A DNA stretch of 64,000 nucleotides from Bacteroidales bacterium (GCA_020860515.1 JAJBUG010000061.1:1012-65011); one strand, 5' to 3'. Shown: positions 54,774-64,000, numbered from the stretch's first letter. Notes: a model not told the origin generated them from the letters alone. Numbers and translations are program-made.

Positions 54774-56438
54774 ATGAAGAAAAATCTACTCACTTTCTTG
54801 ATGGCTGTTGCTGCCATTGGTGCAATGGCCGAAATGCCACAGCCCTCGCAACGCGTAGAGGCTCGTCAGACTGCTAAGTTGGTAGCCCCTACTGAGGCAA
54901 GAATGTCACGTTCGCTTCCCACTGAGGTTATAACTGAGGCTCCCGCCGGCCAAAGCGTATATTGCACCACCGGAGCCACTGGCTACGAGCAATACGCTTG
55001 GGGCGAAGGGATAAGCCCAATCAGTGGTGAAAAGCTGTATGGCCAGCTTGTTACCACTGACAATGGCGAGGTATATTATTCCAATTTTGTACCTGCCTAT
55101 CCGGTATTTACTTTTGCCAAAGGCGTTGAGGCTGATGGCGTGGTTACATTTGACCTGCCTCAATGTATCTATAGTGGATTAGATTATGATGGGTCACCCC
55201 TGTATCTTTATGCTCAGATGATGGATGTGACTGTTTCGGGAGCTGATGTTACAGCCACTGTAAATGCTGAGGCCACTTCAATTGAATTTACCGTTACCGA
55301 CAACGGCATGGTAGCCAATATCCCATCTGGTCAGATGTTGGGCGTAACCTATGCCGATGGCACCTGGACCAATTATGGCGTGACTACCATGGAGGTAGAA
55401 AAAATGGTGGGCGTAGAGAAAGTATCAGCACCCGCCGATGCTGAGTTTGAAAGTTGGCAGTTTGTATATTCGGGTGACTTTTTGATTGCTGACGGTGGCA
55501 TTTTGGCTGATGTGGCAATCGTAGGGGATGAACTTTATGTAAAGAACTTCCTTGAGGGAATGCCTGAGGCTACATTCAAATTGAAAATCGAAGGCGATAA
55601 GGCTCTGTTCGAATCTGACCAGTTCATGGGTGGCGACCCTTATATGGGCACCAATATATTCCTGACTGCAGGATATGGCGATATTCCTGAGGGGGCAGTA
55701 TTCCCTTGGTTCTACAAGAGGGACTCTATGGAATTAAGTTACGATGCTGAGGCGAAAACATTCAAATCAGAAGTTGGCTACGGTCTGTTCGGTAATATCG
55801 GAGTAAGAGATGAGATTTATTACTATTATCTCTACTATTATGCTAATCCCATCTTGAAGCCCTATGATTCTGAAGTGGAGCCAGCTGCTCCAAAGGCACC
55901 TATTTATGTAGGCATGATGGAGTATATGGCTGAATATGGTATGGGTCAGATTTATTTTTGTCTTCCCTGCATCGACATAAATGACAATTTTCTCGCTACT
56001 GATCATCTCTACTATAACTTCCTTTGCAACGGTTGCATATACGAACTATATCCTGATGAATATTTTGGTATAACCGAGGAAATTGAGGATATTCCATGGC
56101 TCTTCACCGATGACATGTGGGAAATCTACGGTGAGGGTGTATACCGCTATTTCACATTTAAAATTGCATCTTTCGATAGCATAGGCATTCAGCAGTTCTA
56201 TCTTACTGATGATGGCGAGCGCTTGTATTCGGATATAATGACCATATATCCTGATGGCACTTCTGATGTGACCTCGGGGGCAGAAAGTCTTATTAATGAA
56301 AATGCCGCAGAGGTCGGTGTAGAATACTTTGACCTCCAAGGCCGTAAGATCGCAAATCCAATATCAGGCAGCATCATGATTCAGCGTAAGGTGATGAGCG
56401 ATGGCTCGTCGCGCTGCGAAAAGAGAATAGTACGATAA
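54774..56438 (+). CDS. Secreted protein with T9SS-like tail
   Basis: Signal peptide MKKNLLTFLMAVAAIGAMA; C-term VEYFDLQGRKIANPISGSIMIQRKVMSDGSSRCEKRIVR. Confidence 0.78.
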   Translation: MKKNLLTFLMAVAAIGAMAEMPQPSQRVEARQTAKLVAPTEARMSRSLPTEVITEAPAGQSVYCTTGATGYEQYAWGEGISPISGEKLYGQLVTTDNGEVYYSNFVPAYPVFTFAKGVEADGVVTFDLPQCIYSGLDYDGSPLYLYAQMMDVTVSGADVTATVNAEATSIEFTVTDNGMVANIPSGQMLGVTYADGTWTNYGVTTMEVEKMVGVEKVSAPADAEFESWQFVYSGDFLIADGGILADVAIVGDELYVKNFLEGMPEATFKLKIEGDKALFESDQFMGGDPYMGTNIFLTAGYGDIPEGAVFPWFYKRDSMELSYDAEAKTFKSEVGYGLFGNIGVRDEIYYYYLYYYANPILKPYDSEVEPAAPKAPIYVGMMEYMAEYGMGQIYFCLPCIDINDNFLATDHLYYNFLCNGCIYELYPDEYFGITEEIEDIPWLFTDDMWEIYGEGVYRYFTFKIASFDSIGIQQFYLTDDGERLYSDIMTIYPDGTSDVTSGAESLINENAAEVGVEYFDLQGRKIANPISGSIMIQRKVMSDGSSRCEKRIVR

Positions 56439-56477
56439 TCCTATGATTACTTGTAATTTGGTTACCTGATACCTTAT

Positions 56478-56510
56478 GGGGCATCTCATCGATAGAGATG
56501 CCCTTTATTA
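56478..56510 (+). terminator. Intrinsic terminator
   Basis: GGGCATCTC-atcgata-GAGATGCCCTTTATTA. Confidence 0.85.
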
Positions 56511-56563
56511 TACTAATTTTGCTGAGTTGTCGTTGATAATAGGTGATTTAACGCTTACGACTT

Positions 56564-57190
56564 ATGGATCTTGACGAATACATATTGGCTCATATATCGC
56601 CTGAGCCTGAGCACCTGCAGCGCATCGTGCGCAACACATATCTGCATCACCTGTATCCACGCATGTGTTCGGGTCATTTGCAGGGCCGACTGCTAAAGAT
56701 GCTGACGCAGATGATACAGCCTCAGCGCATTGTAGAACTTGGCGCATTTACTGGATACAGCACTTTGTGCATTGCCGAAGGAATGCCCGAGGGGTGTCAT
56801 TTGCACACCATTGAGATTGACGACGAGGTAGGCGAGGAATTAGATGAGACCATTGCTGCCTCGCCATGGGGCGATAGCATAACGCTTCATATCGGAGATG
56901 CCCTGGAGGTATTGCCGACACTCAATGAAACTTGGGATATGGCCTTTATCGACGCCAACAAGCGAAATTACATAGAGTATTACGAATTGTTGCTGCCAAG
57001 AATGCGACCTGGAGGATTCATTTTGGCCGACAATACCCTCTGGGGTGACAAAGTTGTTGATGAGAAGGCTCATGATAAACAAAGCCAAGGCATAGAGCAG
57101 TTCAACGACTTAGTGGCGCACGACCCGAAGGTGGAAACCGTGATGCTCCCCCTGCGCGACGGCCTTACCCTAATCAGGGTAAAAGAGTAA
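56564..57190 (+). CDS. O-methyltransferase (class I SAM-dependent)
   Basis: IVELGAFTGYSTLCIAEGMPEGCHLHTIEID; DMAFIDANKRNYIEYYELLLPRMRPGGFILADNTLWGDKV. Confidence 0.92.
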   Translation: MDLDEYILAHISPEPEHLQRIVRNTYLHHLYPRMCSGHLQGRLLKMLTQMIQPQRIVELGAFTGYSTLCIAEGMPEGCHLHTIEIDDEVGEELDETIAASPWGDSITLHIGDALEVLPTLNETWDMAFIDANKRNYIEYYELLLPRMRPGGFILADNTLWGDKVVDEKAHDKQSQGIEQFNDLVAHDPKVETVMLPLRDGLTLIRVKE

Positions 57191-57268
57191 AATATAAAAC
57201 TCTTTACCTTAAACTATTCTAAAAAATCAGGGTCAAAACCATAAATAAGAGCAAAATCTCTATTAATA

Positions 57269-57300
57269 TTTGTGTATTTCGGATTTATTTTATAATTTTG
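57269..57300 (+). promoter_or_regulatory. Promoter TTTG-N20-TAATTTTG
   Basis: TTTG 57269-57272, TAATTTTG 57293-57300. Confidence 0.7.
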
Positions 57301-57319
57301 TAACATATTTAAGATTATA

Positions 57320-57820
57320 GTGCAAATGAAAATGCTCAAACGACTTATGTTCATTGTGGCCATGGTTGCTATCGCCATCGGCGCACAGGCACAATTGCCA
57401 TCAGTACAACTCAAGACCCTCGATGGCCAGACAGTAAATGCAGCCGAGCTTAACAACGACGGCAAGCCATTTGTGATTTCATTCTTCGCTACCTGGTGCA
57501 AGCCTTGCAACCGCGAGCTCAAAGCCATCCATGAGTACTATCCTGATTGGCAAGATGAGACTGGCATGCGCCTGATTGCCATCTCAATCGACGAGGCTCA
57601 GAATGCAAGCAAGGTAAAGCCCTTGGTTGATGCCGAAGGCTGGGAATACGAGGTGCTGCTTGACCCTAACAAGGACCTTACTCGCACCCTTGGCATCCAG
57701 TCAATCCCCCATGTGCTTATTATTGATGGCGAGGGCAACATCGTGGATAGCCGCAGCGGTTACACTGATGGCAGCGAGGAGCACATTATCGAGAAAATCC
57801 GAGAATTAGTAAATAAGTGA
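57320..57820 (+). CDS. Secreted TlpA-like thioredoxin
   Basis: ISFFATWCKPCNRELKAIHEYYPDW; signal peptide. Confidence 0.9.
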   Translation: MQMKMLKRLMFIVAMVAIAIGAQAQLPSVQLKTLDGQTVNAAELNNDGKPFVISFFATWCKPCNRELKAIHEYYPDWQDETGMRLIAISIDEAQNASKVKPLVDAEGWEYEVLLDPNKDLTRTLGIQSIPHVLIIDGEGNIVDSRSGYTDGSEEHIIEKIRELVNK

Positions 57821-57970
57821 ATTAGTGATTTGGTGAATTAGTGAATCGGTGAATTAGTGATTTGGTGAATTAGTGATTTGGTGAATTAGTGAATCACCAA
57901 GTCACCCAACCACTAAACCACCAAATCACCCAACCACCAAATCACCAAATCACCCAATCACCCAACCACT
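57820..57970. repeat. Strand-flipped octad array (GTGAATTA/GTGATTTG ... CAAATCAC/CAACCAC)
   Basis: G-rich half switches to its complement at ~57892. Confidence 0.93.
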
Positions 57971-57981
57971 GCCTTGCATTT

Positions 57982-59622
57982 ATGAGAAAAACTATAGTTG
58001 CTATTATTGCTGCTGCTTGTACGCTGGGCATGAACGCTCAGAAGGGGGTTACTGTGCATGGAAGCGTGCAGAGCGATATTCTATTCCCTGAAGAAGACTA
58101 CAAAATCGGCACTGAGACCTATAAGGACGATGTGCTTACAAATACCTATGCCAACTTGGGCCTCTTCAGCAATTATGTTGACGCTGGAGTGCGCGTAGAA
58201 TATCTGGAGCATCCGCTGCCCGGATTTGAACCCGATTTCAAGGGCTGGGGCGTGCCCAATGTGTTTGTCAAGGGCAAATACAAAGGCTGGGAAATTACGG
58301 CTGGCGACTTTTACGAACAATTCGGCAATGGCTTCATTCTGCGTACCTACGAAGAGCGCAGCCTTGGCGTAGATAATTCAATCCGTGGCGGTCGCTTGAA
58401 GGTGGATGCTCTCCGAGGCTTCCGCTTTACAGCTCTTGGCGGTGTGCAGCGCGTGTTCTGGGATTGGAACACCCACAGCCAGGTCTATGGCGCCAACCTC
58501 GAGTTTGATGCCAATGAATACTGCCGCTGGATGCGCGACAACGCTATCACCTGGACCTTCGGTGCGAGCTATGTGCTGAAGCACGAGCGTAACGAAGATA
58601 TCTTAGTGTCAGGCACTAACAACAAACTTAACCTGCCGCAAAATGTAAGCGCATTCGACATCCGCACTCATTTCTACAGCAAGGGCTTCGACCTCCAACT
58701 GGAATATGCATGGAAAAGCCAGGATCCAAGCGCTGACAACAATTACACCTATGCCCGAGGCACCGCTTTCATGATTTCTACATCTTATAGCAAGCCGGGC
58801 ATGAGTTTCTTCCTCCAGGCTAAGCGAAGCGACAACATGGCTTATCGCAGTCGTCGCAGCCAAAGCCTCTCGGCCGCCTTCATCAATAGTTTGCCTCCGT
58901 TTGCTTACCAGCACACTTATGCATTAGCCGCGATGTATCCCTATGCCACTCAGATGGCTCCAGGTGAATATGCATTGCAAGGCGCATTTGCTTACAGCTT
59001 CAAGCGCGGCACAGCGATGGGTGGCAAGTATGGCACTAAGTTTAAGCTCAATGCAAGCTACATTTGCGGCATCGATCGTGACCTCGTGAGTGAGAACAAG
59101 GCTGAGCTTCCCGGTACCGACTGGTATGTGCCCCACAGCGAAGGCATTGGCGACATCTATTATACCGACATCAATCTGCAGATGGAGAAGCGCGTAACTC
59201 GCGACTTCAACCTCAACTTGATGTATATGTTCCAGAAGTACAACAAGACAGTGGTCGAGGGCCATGGCGGCATGATCAACAGCAACATCTTCGTGGCCGA
59301 GGGCAAGTACAAGTTCAGCAAGAAGCTTACGCTCCGCGCTGAATTGCAATATCTGCAAACCCACGACGACCAGAAGGATTGGTGCTACGGCTTGGCCGAA
59401 CTTTCGGTGGCTCCTTATCTGATGTTCACCGTCAGCGACCAGTGGAATCACGGCGACACTCATCTGCATTATTATATGGGAGCCATCACAGGCACTTACA
59501 AGGGCAGCCGCTTGATGGTTAGCTACGGACGCACACGCGCCGGCTACAACTGCTCGGGTGGTGTTTGCCGCTATGTGCCAGCAAGCCGCGGCTTCCAAAT
59601 CGCATACACATATAACTTTTAA
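57982..59622 (+). CDS. DUF6029 family outer-membrane protein
   Basis: Signal peptide MRKTIVAIIAAACTLGMNAQ; VHGSVQSDILFPEED; beta-barrel-like C-term. Confidence 0.8.
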   Translation: MRKTIVAIIAAACTLGMNAQKGVTVHGSVQSDILFPEEDYKIGTETYKDDVLTNTYANLGLFSNYVDAGVRVEYLEHPLPGFEPDFKGWGVPNVFVKGKYKGWEITAGDFYEQFGNGFILRTYEERSLGVDNSIRGGRLKVDALRGFRFTALGGVQRVFWDWNTHSQVYGANLEFDANEYCRWMRDNAITWTFGASYVLKHERNEDILVSGTNNKLNLPQNVSAFDIRTHFYSKGFDLQLEYAWKSQDPSADNNYTYARGTAFMISTSYSKPGMSFFLQAKRSDNMAYRSRRSQSLSAAFINSLPPFAYQHTYALAAMYPYATQMAPGEYALQGAFAYSFKRGTAMGGKYGTKFKLNASYICGIDRDLVSENKAELPGTDWYVPHSEGIGDIYYTDINLQMEKRVTRDFNLNLMYMFQKYNKTVVEGHGGMINSNIFVAEGKYKFSKKLTLRAELQYLQTHDDQKDWCYGLAELSVAPYLMFTVSDQWNHGDTHLHYYMGAITGTYKGSRLMVSYGRTRAGYNCSGGVCRYVPASRGFQIAYTYNF

Positions 59623-59633
59623 TAAACCTGACT

Positions 59634-60470
59634 ATGAAACTTAGCACATCAAAAATTATCACTCGTACCCTCTTCCTTTTCGGCGGTGCAGCAATGGCGT
59701 GGAGCCTTGCAGCCTGCGATGAGAAGGATACCGACGACCGCTACATCGAGCTCCCCGCAGTGGAGAGCGCTCGCGTAGCGCTCCTCGAAGAATACACTGG
59801 CCAGAAATGCGTTAACTGTCCCGACGGTCATGAAATCATAAATCAGCTCACTCAACAATATCCCGACAACTTCATAGCGGTCGGCATTCATGGCGGTGGC
59901 GACACCTGGTCGTATGCTGAGACTGCTCTTGGCGGCAAAGGTCTGCGCAATGAAGATGGACAAGCTTACAGTGAAGAAGCGGGTGCGACTACATTTCCCT
60001 GTGGAATAGTGAATCGTACCTCGGGGCTTCTCAATAAGGAGCAATGGGCATCCGCAGTGCGTTCGGAAATAGAGAAGCCCGCCAATATGGAAATCACTCT
60101 TGAGGCATACACATTGGCGGAAGAGGATAACTCTACAATTTATGTGAACACTTTGGTAAGTCCTTATGAGAACGTCACTGGTCATTTGCAAATTTGGGTA
60201 GTAGAAGACAATATTGTGACCTATCAGCTTACTTCATCAGGCATGAATGCTAACTATGTACATAATCATGTCTTCAGAGGTGTAGTGAACGGCCATGATG
60301 GTGAAGCAGTGACGTTGGTTACACGTGAGGAACAAACTTTTAATAATTCAGTAGCAATGAGTGAGCGCTGGACTCTTGAAAACCTTGACATTGTGGCATT
60401 CGTTTACGATGACAATGGTGTACAGCAGGCGGCAAGGGTTAAAGTAAATGCTACTACTGCCACTGAATAA
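59634..60470 (+). CDS. Omp28-related outer membrane protein
   Basis: VALLEEYTGQKCVNCPDGHEIINQL; lipobox LAAC. Confidence 0.85.
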   Translation: MKLSTSKIITRTLFLFGGAAMAWSLAACDEKDTDDRYIELPAVESARVALLEEYTGQKCVNCPDGHEIINQLTQQYPDNFIAVGIHGGGDTWSYAETALGGKGLRNEDGQAYSEEAGATTFPCGIVNRTSGLLNKEQWASAVRSEIEKPANMEITLEAYTLAEEDNSTIYVNTLVSPYENVTGHLQIWVVEDNIVTYQLTSSGMNANYVHNHVFRGVVNGHDGEAVTLVTREEQTFNNSVAMSERWTLENLDIVAFVYDDNGVQQAARVKVNATTATE

Positions 60471-60482
60471 TCGAAAAAATTC

Positions 60483-60520
60483 CCTTTTGCCCATTAAACC
60501 TTTTTGATGGGCAAAAGGTC
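60483..60520 (+). terminator. Intergenic hairpin between the omp28-like gene and the T9SS-tailed gene
   Basis: CCTTTTGCCCAT...ATGGGCAAAAGG. Confidence 0.6.
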
Positions 60521-60558
60521 AAAATAAAGATAAATATAACTAAAAACCGATATAATAT

Positions 60559-61284
60559 ATGAAGAAAATCTTTACTCTAATGGCGGTGGCCGCTGCCACC
60601 CTGTCGATGTCGGCAGCCGATGAAGTGACAAAATTCTTCTTCGGTGAGAACGTCAACGACTTGAAAGAACTTTCGAATGGTCAAGCTGTTGAGGCTCCTT
60701 GTGAGGTAATCGATGACTTCTTCTACACACAAAGTTCTCAATTATGGTTGGGAGCAATGAAGAATGAGGATATGGACCTTACAGTTACCTCGGATGCTAA
60801 AGTGTCAGTTTGTTTTTGGGATAGCTGTGGTGATGCTGTTCCAGGTGTACCTTTCACCAAATCTTTCCTTATGGGAGATTATGGAGTACAAAAAAGCGAA
60901 GGTGACTATATGATAATGGATCTTCAGATTCATTCTGCTAATTGTAACTATTCTGAGACTAAACCCACTGATGACGTAACTGTAACAGTAGAGGTATATG
61001 ATTATACTACCGAGGCTGAGTTATCTGCTACGGTGATTATGCTGGCAAGTACAGAGAATGGCATTGCATCGGTTGTGCTCAACAAGGATGAAATCAAGGT
61101 TACTGACAACATCATGGCTTACAGCGTAAGTAAAGCTACCAAGCTTAGCGTTTACGGTATCACTGGCCGCTTGGCTGCCAAGTATTCAATCAGCGGTGCT
61201 GGCACCATCAGCCTCAACAATCTGCCCAAGGGCGTTTACATCTACACCGATGGCACCCACAAAGGCAAATTCATAATCAAGTAA
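60559..61284 (+). CDS. Secreted protein with T9SS-like tail
   Basis: Signal peptide; C-term KATKLSVYGITGRLAAKYSISGAGTISLNNLPKGVYIYTDGTHKGKFIIK. Confidence 0.78.
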   Translation: MKKIFTLMAVAAATLSMSAADEVTKFFFGENVNDLKELSNGQAVEAPCEVIDDFFYTQSSQLWLGAMKNEDMDLTVTSDAKVSVCFWDSCGDAVPGVPFTKSFLMGDYGVQKSEGDYMIMDLQIHSANCNYSETKPTDDVTVTVEVYDYTTEAELSATVIMLASTENGIASVVLNKDEIKVTDNIMAYSVSKATKLSVYGITGRLAAKYSISGAGTISLNNLPKGVYIYTDGTHKGKFIIK

Positions 61285-61337
61285 AGCTCTTAGACTCTGA
61301 TACAATAAGAGGTTGTATCACAATGCAACCTTGTCAC

Positions 61338-61469
61338 GGAATCCCGTAGGGATTCTTTCCAATAGAAAAAATCCCCCCTTTTAACCACAAAATCGGTGCC
61401 TTTGGCACCGATTTTGTGGTTTTTGAGAGAGCATTCGGAAGCTATTGGAAAGAATCCCTACGGGATTCC
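61338..61469. repeat. Nested inverted repeat: 28-bp perfect outer arms around an 18-bp-stem inner hairpin
   Basis: Outer GGAATCCCGTAGGGATTCTTTCCAATAG / CTATTGGAAAGAATCCCTACGGGATTCC; inner AACCACAAAATCGGTGCC-ttt-GGCACCGATTTTGTGGTT. Confidence 0.95.
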
Positions 61470-61490
61470 TTGGCGAGGCTTTTTCGTATC

Positions 61491-61592
61491 TTAGATTTGA
61501 TATCTCAGAATTTGTGTTTTAGATTTGATACCTCGGAACTTGTGTTTTAGATTTGATATCTCAGTATTCGTGTCCTTAGATTTGATATCTCA
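61491..61592. repeat. 28-bp tandem repeat x4 (TTAGATTTGATATCTCAGAATTTGTGTT)
   Basis: Unit starts at 61491, 61519, 61547, 61576; last unit overlaps the stop of the GH35 gene. Confidence 0.92.
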
Positions 61593-63983
61593 ATACAGAT
61601 AGATTTTGTAGGATTTGATGCTGCCTGGGGCGCCTACTTCGGCGCGTGGGAGGTAATCAAATCCTGTGATAGTCTGCTCTGATCCAAGGTCAATCACCAA
61701 GAGATGTGGCAGTTCTGCGCCTGGTTCGGTGGCCCAGTATGTGCTTTCTTGCAGGTCAAATACCTTGTCGGCTGTATGGTTGCCCTGTGCATCGTTCTCG
61801 CTATCAGCATATTTGACAGTCCAAGGCTCCCGCGAAATACGCTGGTTCTCAGCATTGAGGGCATAGAGTTCAGCTACGGAGCAAACATCCTTGCCATCCT
61901 GAGTGGAGAGCGCTTCAAGAGCTAAGTAGCGACCCTTGGCAGGCGAAGCAAATTTAATGCGTTGCCATCCATTTCCTGCTTTGAAATCACCAGCAGCAAC
62001 TGGAGTAGTTGTGTTCAGGTCGGGGCGGTCGCCAGGATTGTTGTGGAGATTGCTCTTTCCAAGATTCAGGTCATCCAGCTTAGGCTCGGTGAGGCCAGCT
62101 ATCACAGGCTGCTCTGGCCCAACCACATCACAAACTATAATCTCGTTGTTGCCACGCTTCAGCCATGGACCTGGGCAATATAATGTCTGCTGGGGACCGA
62201 TGCTCCAGAAGCGGCCCAAAGCATGGCCATTGACCCATACCTGGCCTTTGCCCCAGCTGCTCATATCTATAAAGGTGTCGCCCGGACGGCGAACCTTGAA
62301 TGTGCCTCGATAATAGCCGCGTGGCATTGATCCCGGTTGCGAACCGAGACTGACGGGCGCTGTGGAACCGATAAGTTCGGCTACCAAGTTGCCGCTTGAT
62401 ACATTCTCGTTGAGAGCCATCACAGCCACATCATAATCGTCGGGCATTAAGCTTATCATCCAATTCTTCAAGTTATAGGTGAGTTCATGGCCATCGGCTT
62501 CGGTGCTGATAAGCACATTTTCGGTGATGCCTTTGAAGTCCTTAATTGCCCGGCCAAAGTTGATGCGTCCCATGCCCTCAACCAAGATTTCAAGCTTAGC
62601 ACCGGCTGGAATAGCTGGCAGGAGAATGGATTTTTCGTTCTTTACGCGGTCGATTTTGCCTACGTATTCACCATTGACAAACACTTGTGAGAAATCATGG
62701 CTATCGTTGATAGTGAGCGAAGCTCCTGCTGGGATTTCCGGAAGGGTGGTAGAGTAAAGCACGCAGCCCCAGCCTTGGTCGAGCGGCTCCATTGGCACTA
62801 CATCGCGATTCTCAACGATTGAGGCAATGCCATTGGTGAGTGGCGAGTAGTCGGTCATCTCGAACTCTGGGATTGCGATTATGGGGTTGGCTCGCGGCAC
62901 GGGTGGCAATTTCTTATCACTGTATTTTTGCAAGGTCTCTCGCAGCAGGTGATATTTTGGCGTGGCAGTGCCCCATTCGCTGATGGGTGCGTCGTAGTCA
63001 TATGACGTTACATCAGGTGCAAATCCAGGACTGTTGGCTCCAGCCCAATGACCGAATGATGTGCCGCCGTGAGTCATATAAAGCGAGAAGCTGATTCCCT
63101 TGCTTAGCATCTCATCGATGCCATCCACCATATCATCGGCTGGGCGAGTTTCGTGGTTGGCTCCCCATTTGTCGAACCATCCGCTCCAAAATTCTGAGCA
63201 CATCAGCGGTGAGTTGGGACGCAGTTCCTTAAGACGCTTGAATTGGTTATCGATATTGGCGCCAGTGCCGAAATTCATGGTCCAAATCAGGTCGTCGAGG
63301 CCATTGTGCTCGAAGTTGCTGGCCCAGTCGCACTGAAACAGGGCCACATTGTCGAAACCCGCTTCTTTTACGATATCGCGGATTTCAGCCACGTATGGCT
63401 TGTTGGTGCCATAGCTGCCATATTCATTCTCAACCTGCACCATGATGATGGGGCCTCCCTTGTCAATAGTCAGAGGGCCGAGCTGCTTGCCAACTTCGCC
63501 CTCGAATTTGCGCACACGCTCCATAAAATAGGGGTCTTGCTCGCGCAGCCGAATGTCATTCTTTTTGAGCAGCCACCAGGGCAGACCGCCCATTTCCCAT
63601 TCAGCGCAAACGTAAGGCCCAGGGCGGACAATCACGTACATGCCATGCTTCTGAGCCAAGCGGCAAAACTCGGCAATGTCGTTGTTGCCAGTGAAATCAA
63701 ATTTGTCTTTTTGTGGTTCGTGGATGTTCCAGAACACGTAGAGACACAGGGTGTTCATGCCAAGAGCTTTGCACATTTCAATTCGATGCTCCCAGTATTC
63801 CTTAGGAATGCGGGGATAATGCAGCTCGGCTGCTTTTACTACAAATGGCTCGCCATTGAGCAGGAAGGTGCCGTCGCCAGCCTCAAATGTGCCAGGGGTA
63901 GAAGTGGCAGTTTTTGCTTTTGCCGCTGTCATTGGCAATAAGGCCAAGCAGGTAGCAAGCAATGTCAAAAGTATCTTTTTCAT
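61590..63983 (-). CDS. GH35 beta-galactosidase, secreted
   Basis: FLLNGEPFVVKAAELHYPRIPKEYWEHRIEMCKALGMNTLCLYVFWNIHEP; IMVQVENEYGSYG; CSEFWSGWFDKWG. Confidence 0.95.
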   Translation of the reverse strand: MKKILLTLLATCLALLPMTAAKAKTATSTPGTFEAGDGTFLLNGEPFVVKAAELHYPRIPKEYWEHRIEMCKALGMNTLCLYVFWNIHEPQKDKFDFTGNNDIAEFCRLAQKHGMYVIVRPGPYVCAEWEMGGLPWWLLKKNDIRLREQDPYFMERVRKFEGEVGKQLGPLTIDKGGPIIMVQVENEYGSYGTNKPYVAEIRDIVKEAGFDNVALFQCDWASNFEHNGLDDLIWTMNFGTGANIDNQFKRLKELRPNSPLMCSEFWSGWFDKWGANHETRPADDMVDGIDEMLSKGISFSLYMTHGGTSFGHWAGANSPGFAPDVTSYDYDAPISEWGTATPKYHLLRETLQKYSDKKLPPVPRANPIIAIPEFEMTDYSPLTNGIASIVENRDVVPMEPLDQGWGCVLYSTTLPEIPAGASLTINDSHDFSQVFVNGEYVGKIDRVKNEKSILLPAIPAGAKLEILVEGMGRINFGRAIKDFKGITENVLISTEADGHELTYNLKNWMISLMPDDYDVAVMALNENVSSGNLVAELIGSTAPVSLGSQPGSMPRGYYRGTFKVRRPGDTFIDMSSWGKGQVWVNGHALGRFWSIGPQQTLYCPGPWLKRGNNEIIVCDVVGPEQPVIAGLTEPKLDDLNLGKSNLHNNPGDRPDLNTTTPVAAGDFKAGNGWQRIKFASPAKGRYLALEALSTQDGKDVCSVAELYALNAENQRISREPWTVKYADSENDAQGNHTADKVFDLQESTYWATEPGAELPHLLVIDLGSEQTITGFDYLPRAEVGAPGSIKSYKIYLY

Positions 63984-64000
63984 ATAGTGATTTTATTTAT

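Noticed and set aside
57889-57981. N-terminal extension MNHQVTQPLNHQITQPPNHQITQSPNH of the DUF6029 ORF
   Set aside because: Encoded by the octad array; the canonical signal peptide starts at MRKTIV (57982).
58924-59598. 224-aa minus-strand ORF opposite the DUF6029 gene (and similar long antisense ORFs at 2986-3924, 18144-18512, 63243-63941)
   Set aside because: Shadow ORFs in moderately GC-rich coding DNA; no signal, domain or promoter.
61491-61592. CRISPR-like array of 28-bp repeats
   Set aside because: Units are directly adjacent with no unique spacers, and there are no cas genes in the window.

Overview
This is a roughly 48% GC Bacteroidales-type chromosome segment. The evidence is TTTG-N20-TAnnTTTG promoters, T9SS-like C-terminal tails, and U32/DUF4271/DUF6029/Omp28 families. 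Most of it is housekeeping: tilS, purM, ispC, rseP, rlmI, upp, pfkA, metK, mtnN, can, a yidD/rnpA/hemD cluster and rbfA. It also holds secreted and surface proteins and GH43 and GH35 glycosidases. Main items for a second look: (1) a four-gene trans-envelope operon at 38079-46323 encoding a periplasmic vWA protein, a lipoprotein with a transmembrane helix, a large tubulin/FtsZ-like GTPase, and a membrane-anchored papain-like protease; (2) a ~5.4 kb integrative element in tRNA-Leu(CAA), with a tyrosine recombinase, an Xis-like protein, a gpII/X-like replication protein, a 40-bp internal repeat and its own replacement terminator for the tRNA; (3) heptad/octad tandem-repeat arrays, each with its own sequence, at co-directional gene junctions, several flipping strand midway, and two inside coding sequences; (4) a 23-bp palindromic dispersed repeat, one copy of which lies in-frame in a U32 peptidase gene; (5) a G9 homopolymer joining an integrase-like region to a NusG-like antiterminator; (6) a SAM-II riboswitch before metK, with a short uORF starting inside it, driven from a perfectly palindromic divergent promoter; (7) a recurrent TPR/TM/HTH regulator plus T9SS-tailed secreted protein module; (8) two genes that appear to need CTG starts (yidD and a regulator); and (9) a likely ~66-nt small RNA upstream of ispC. 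All calls come from reading the sequence; no database search was run.
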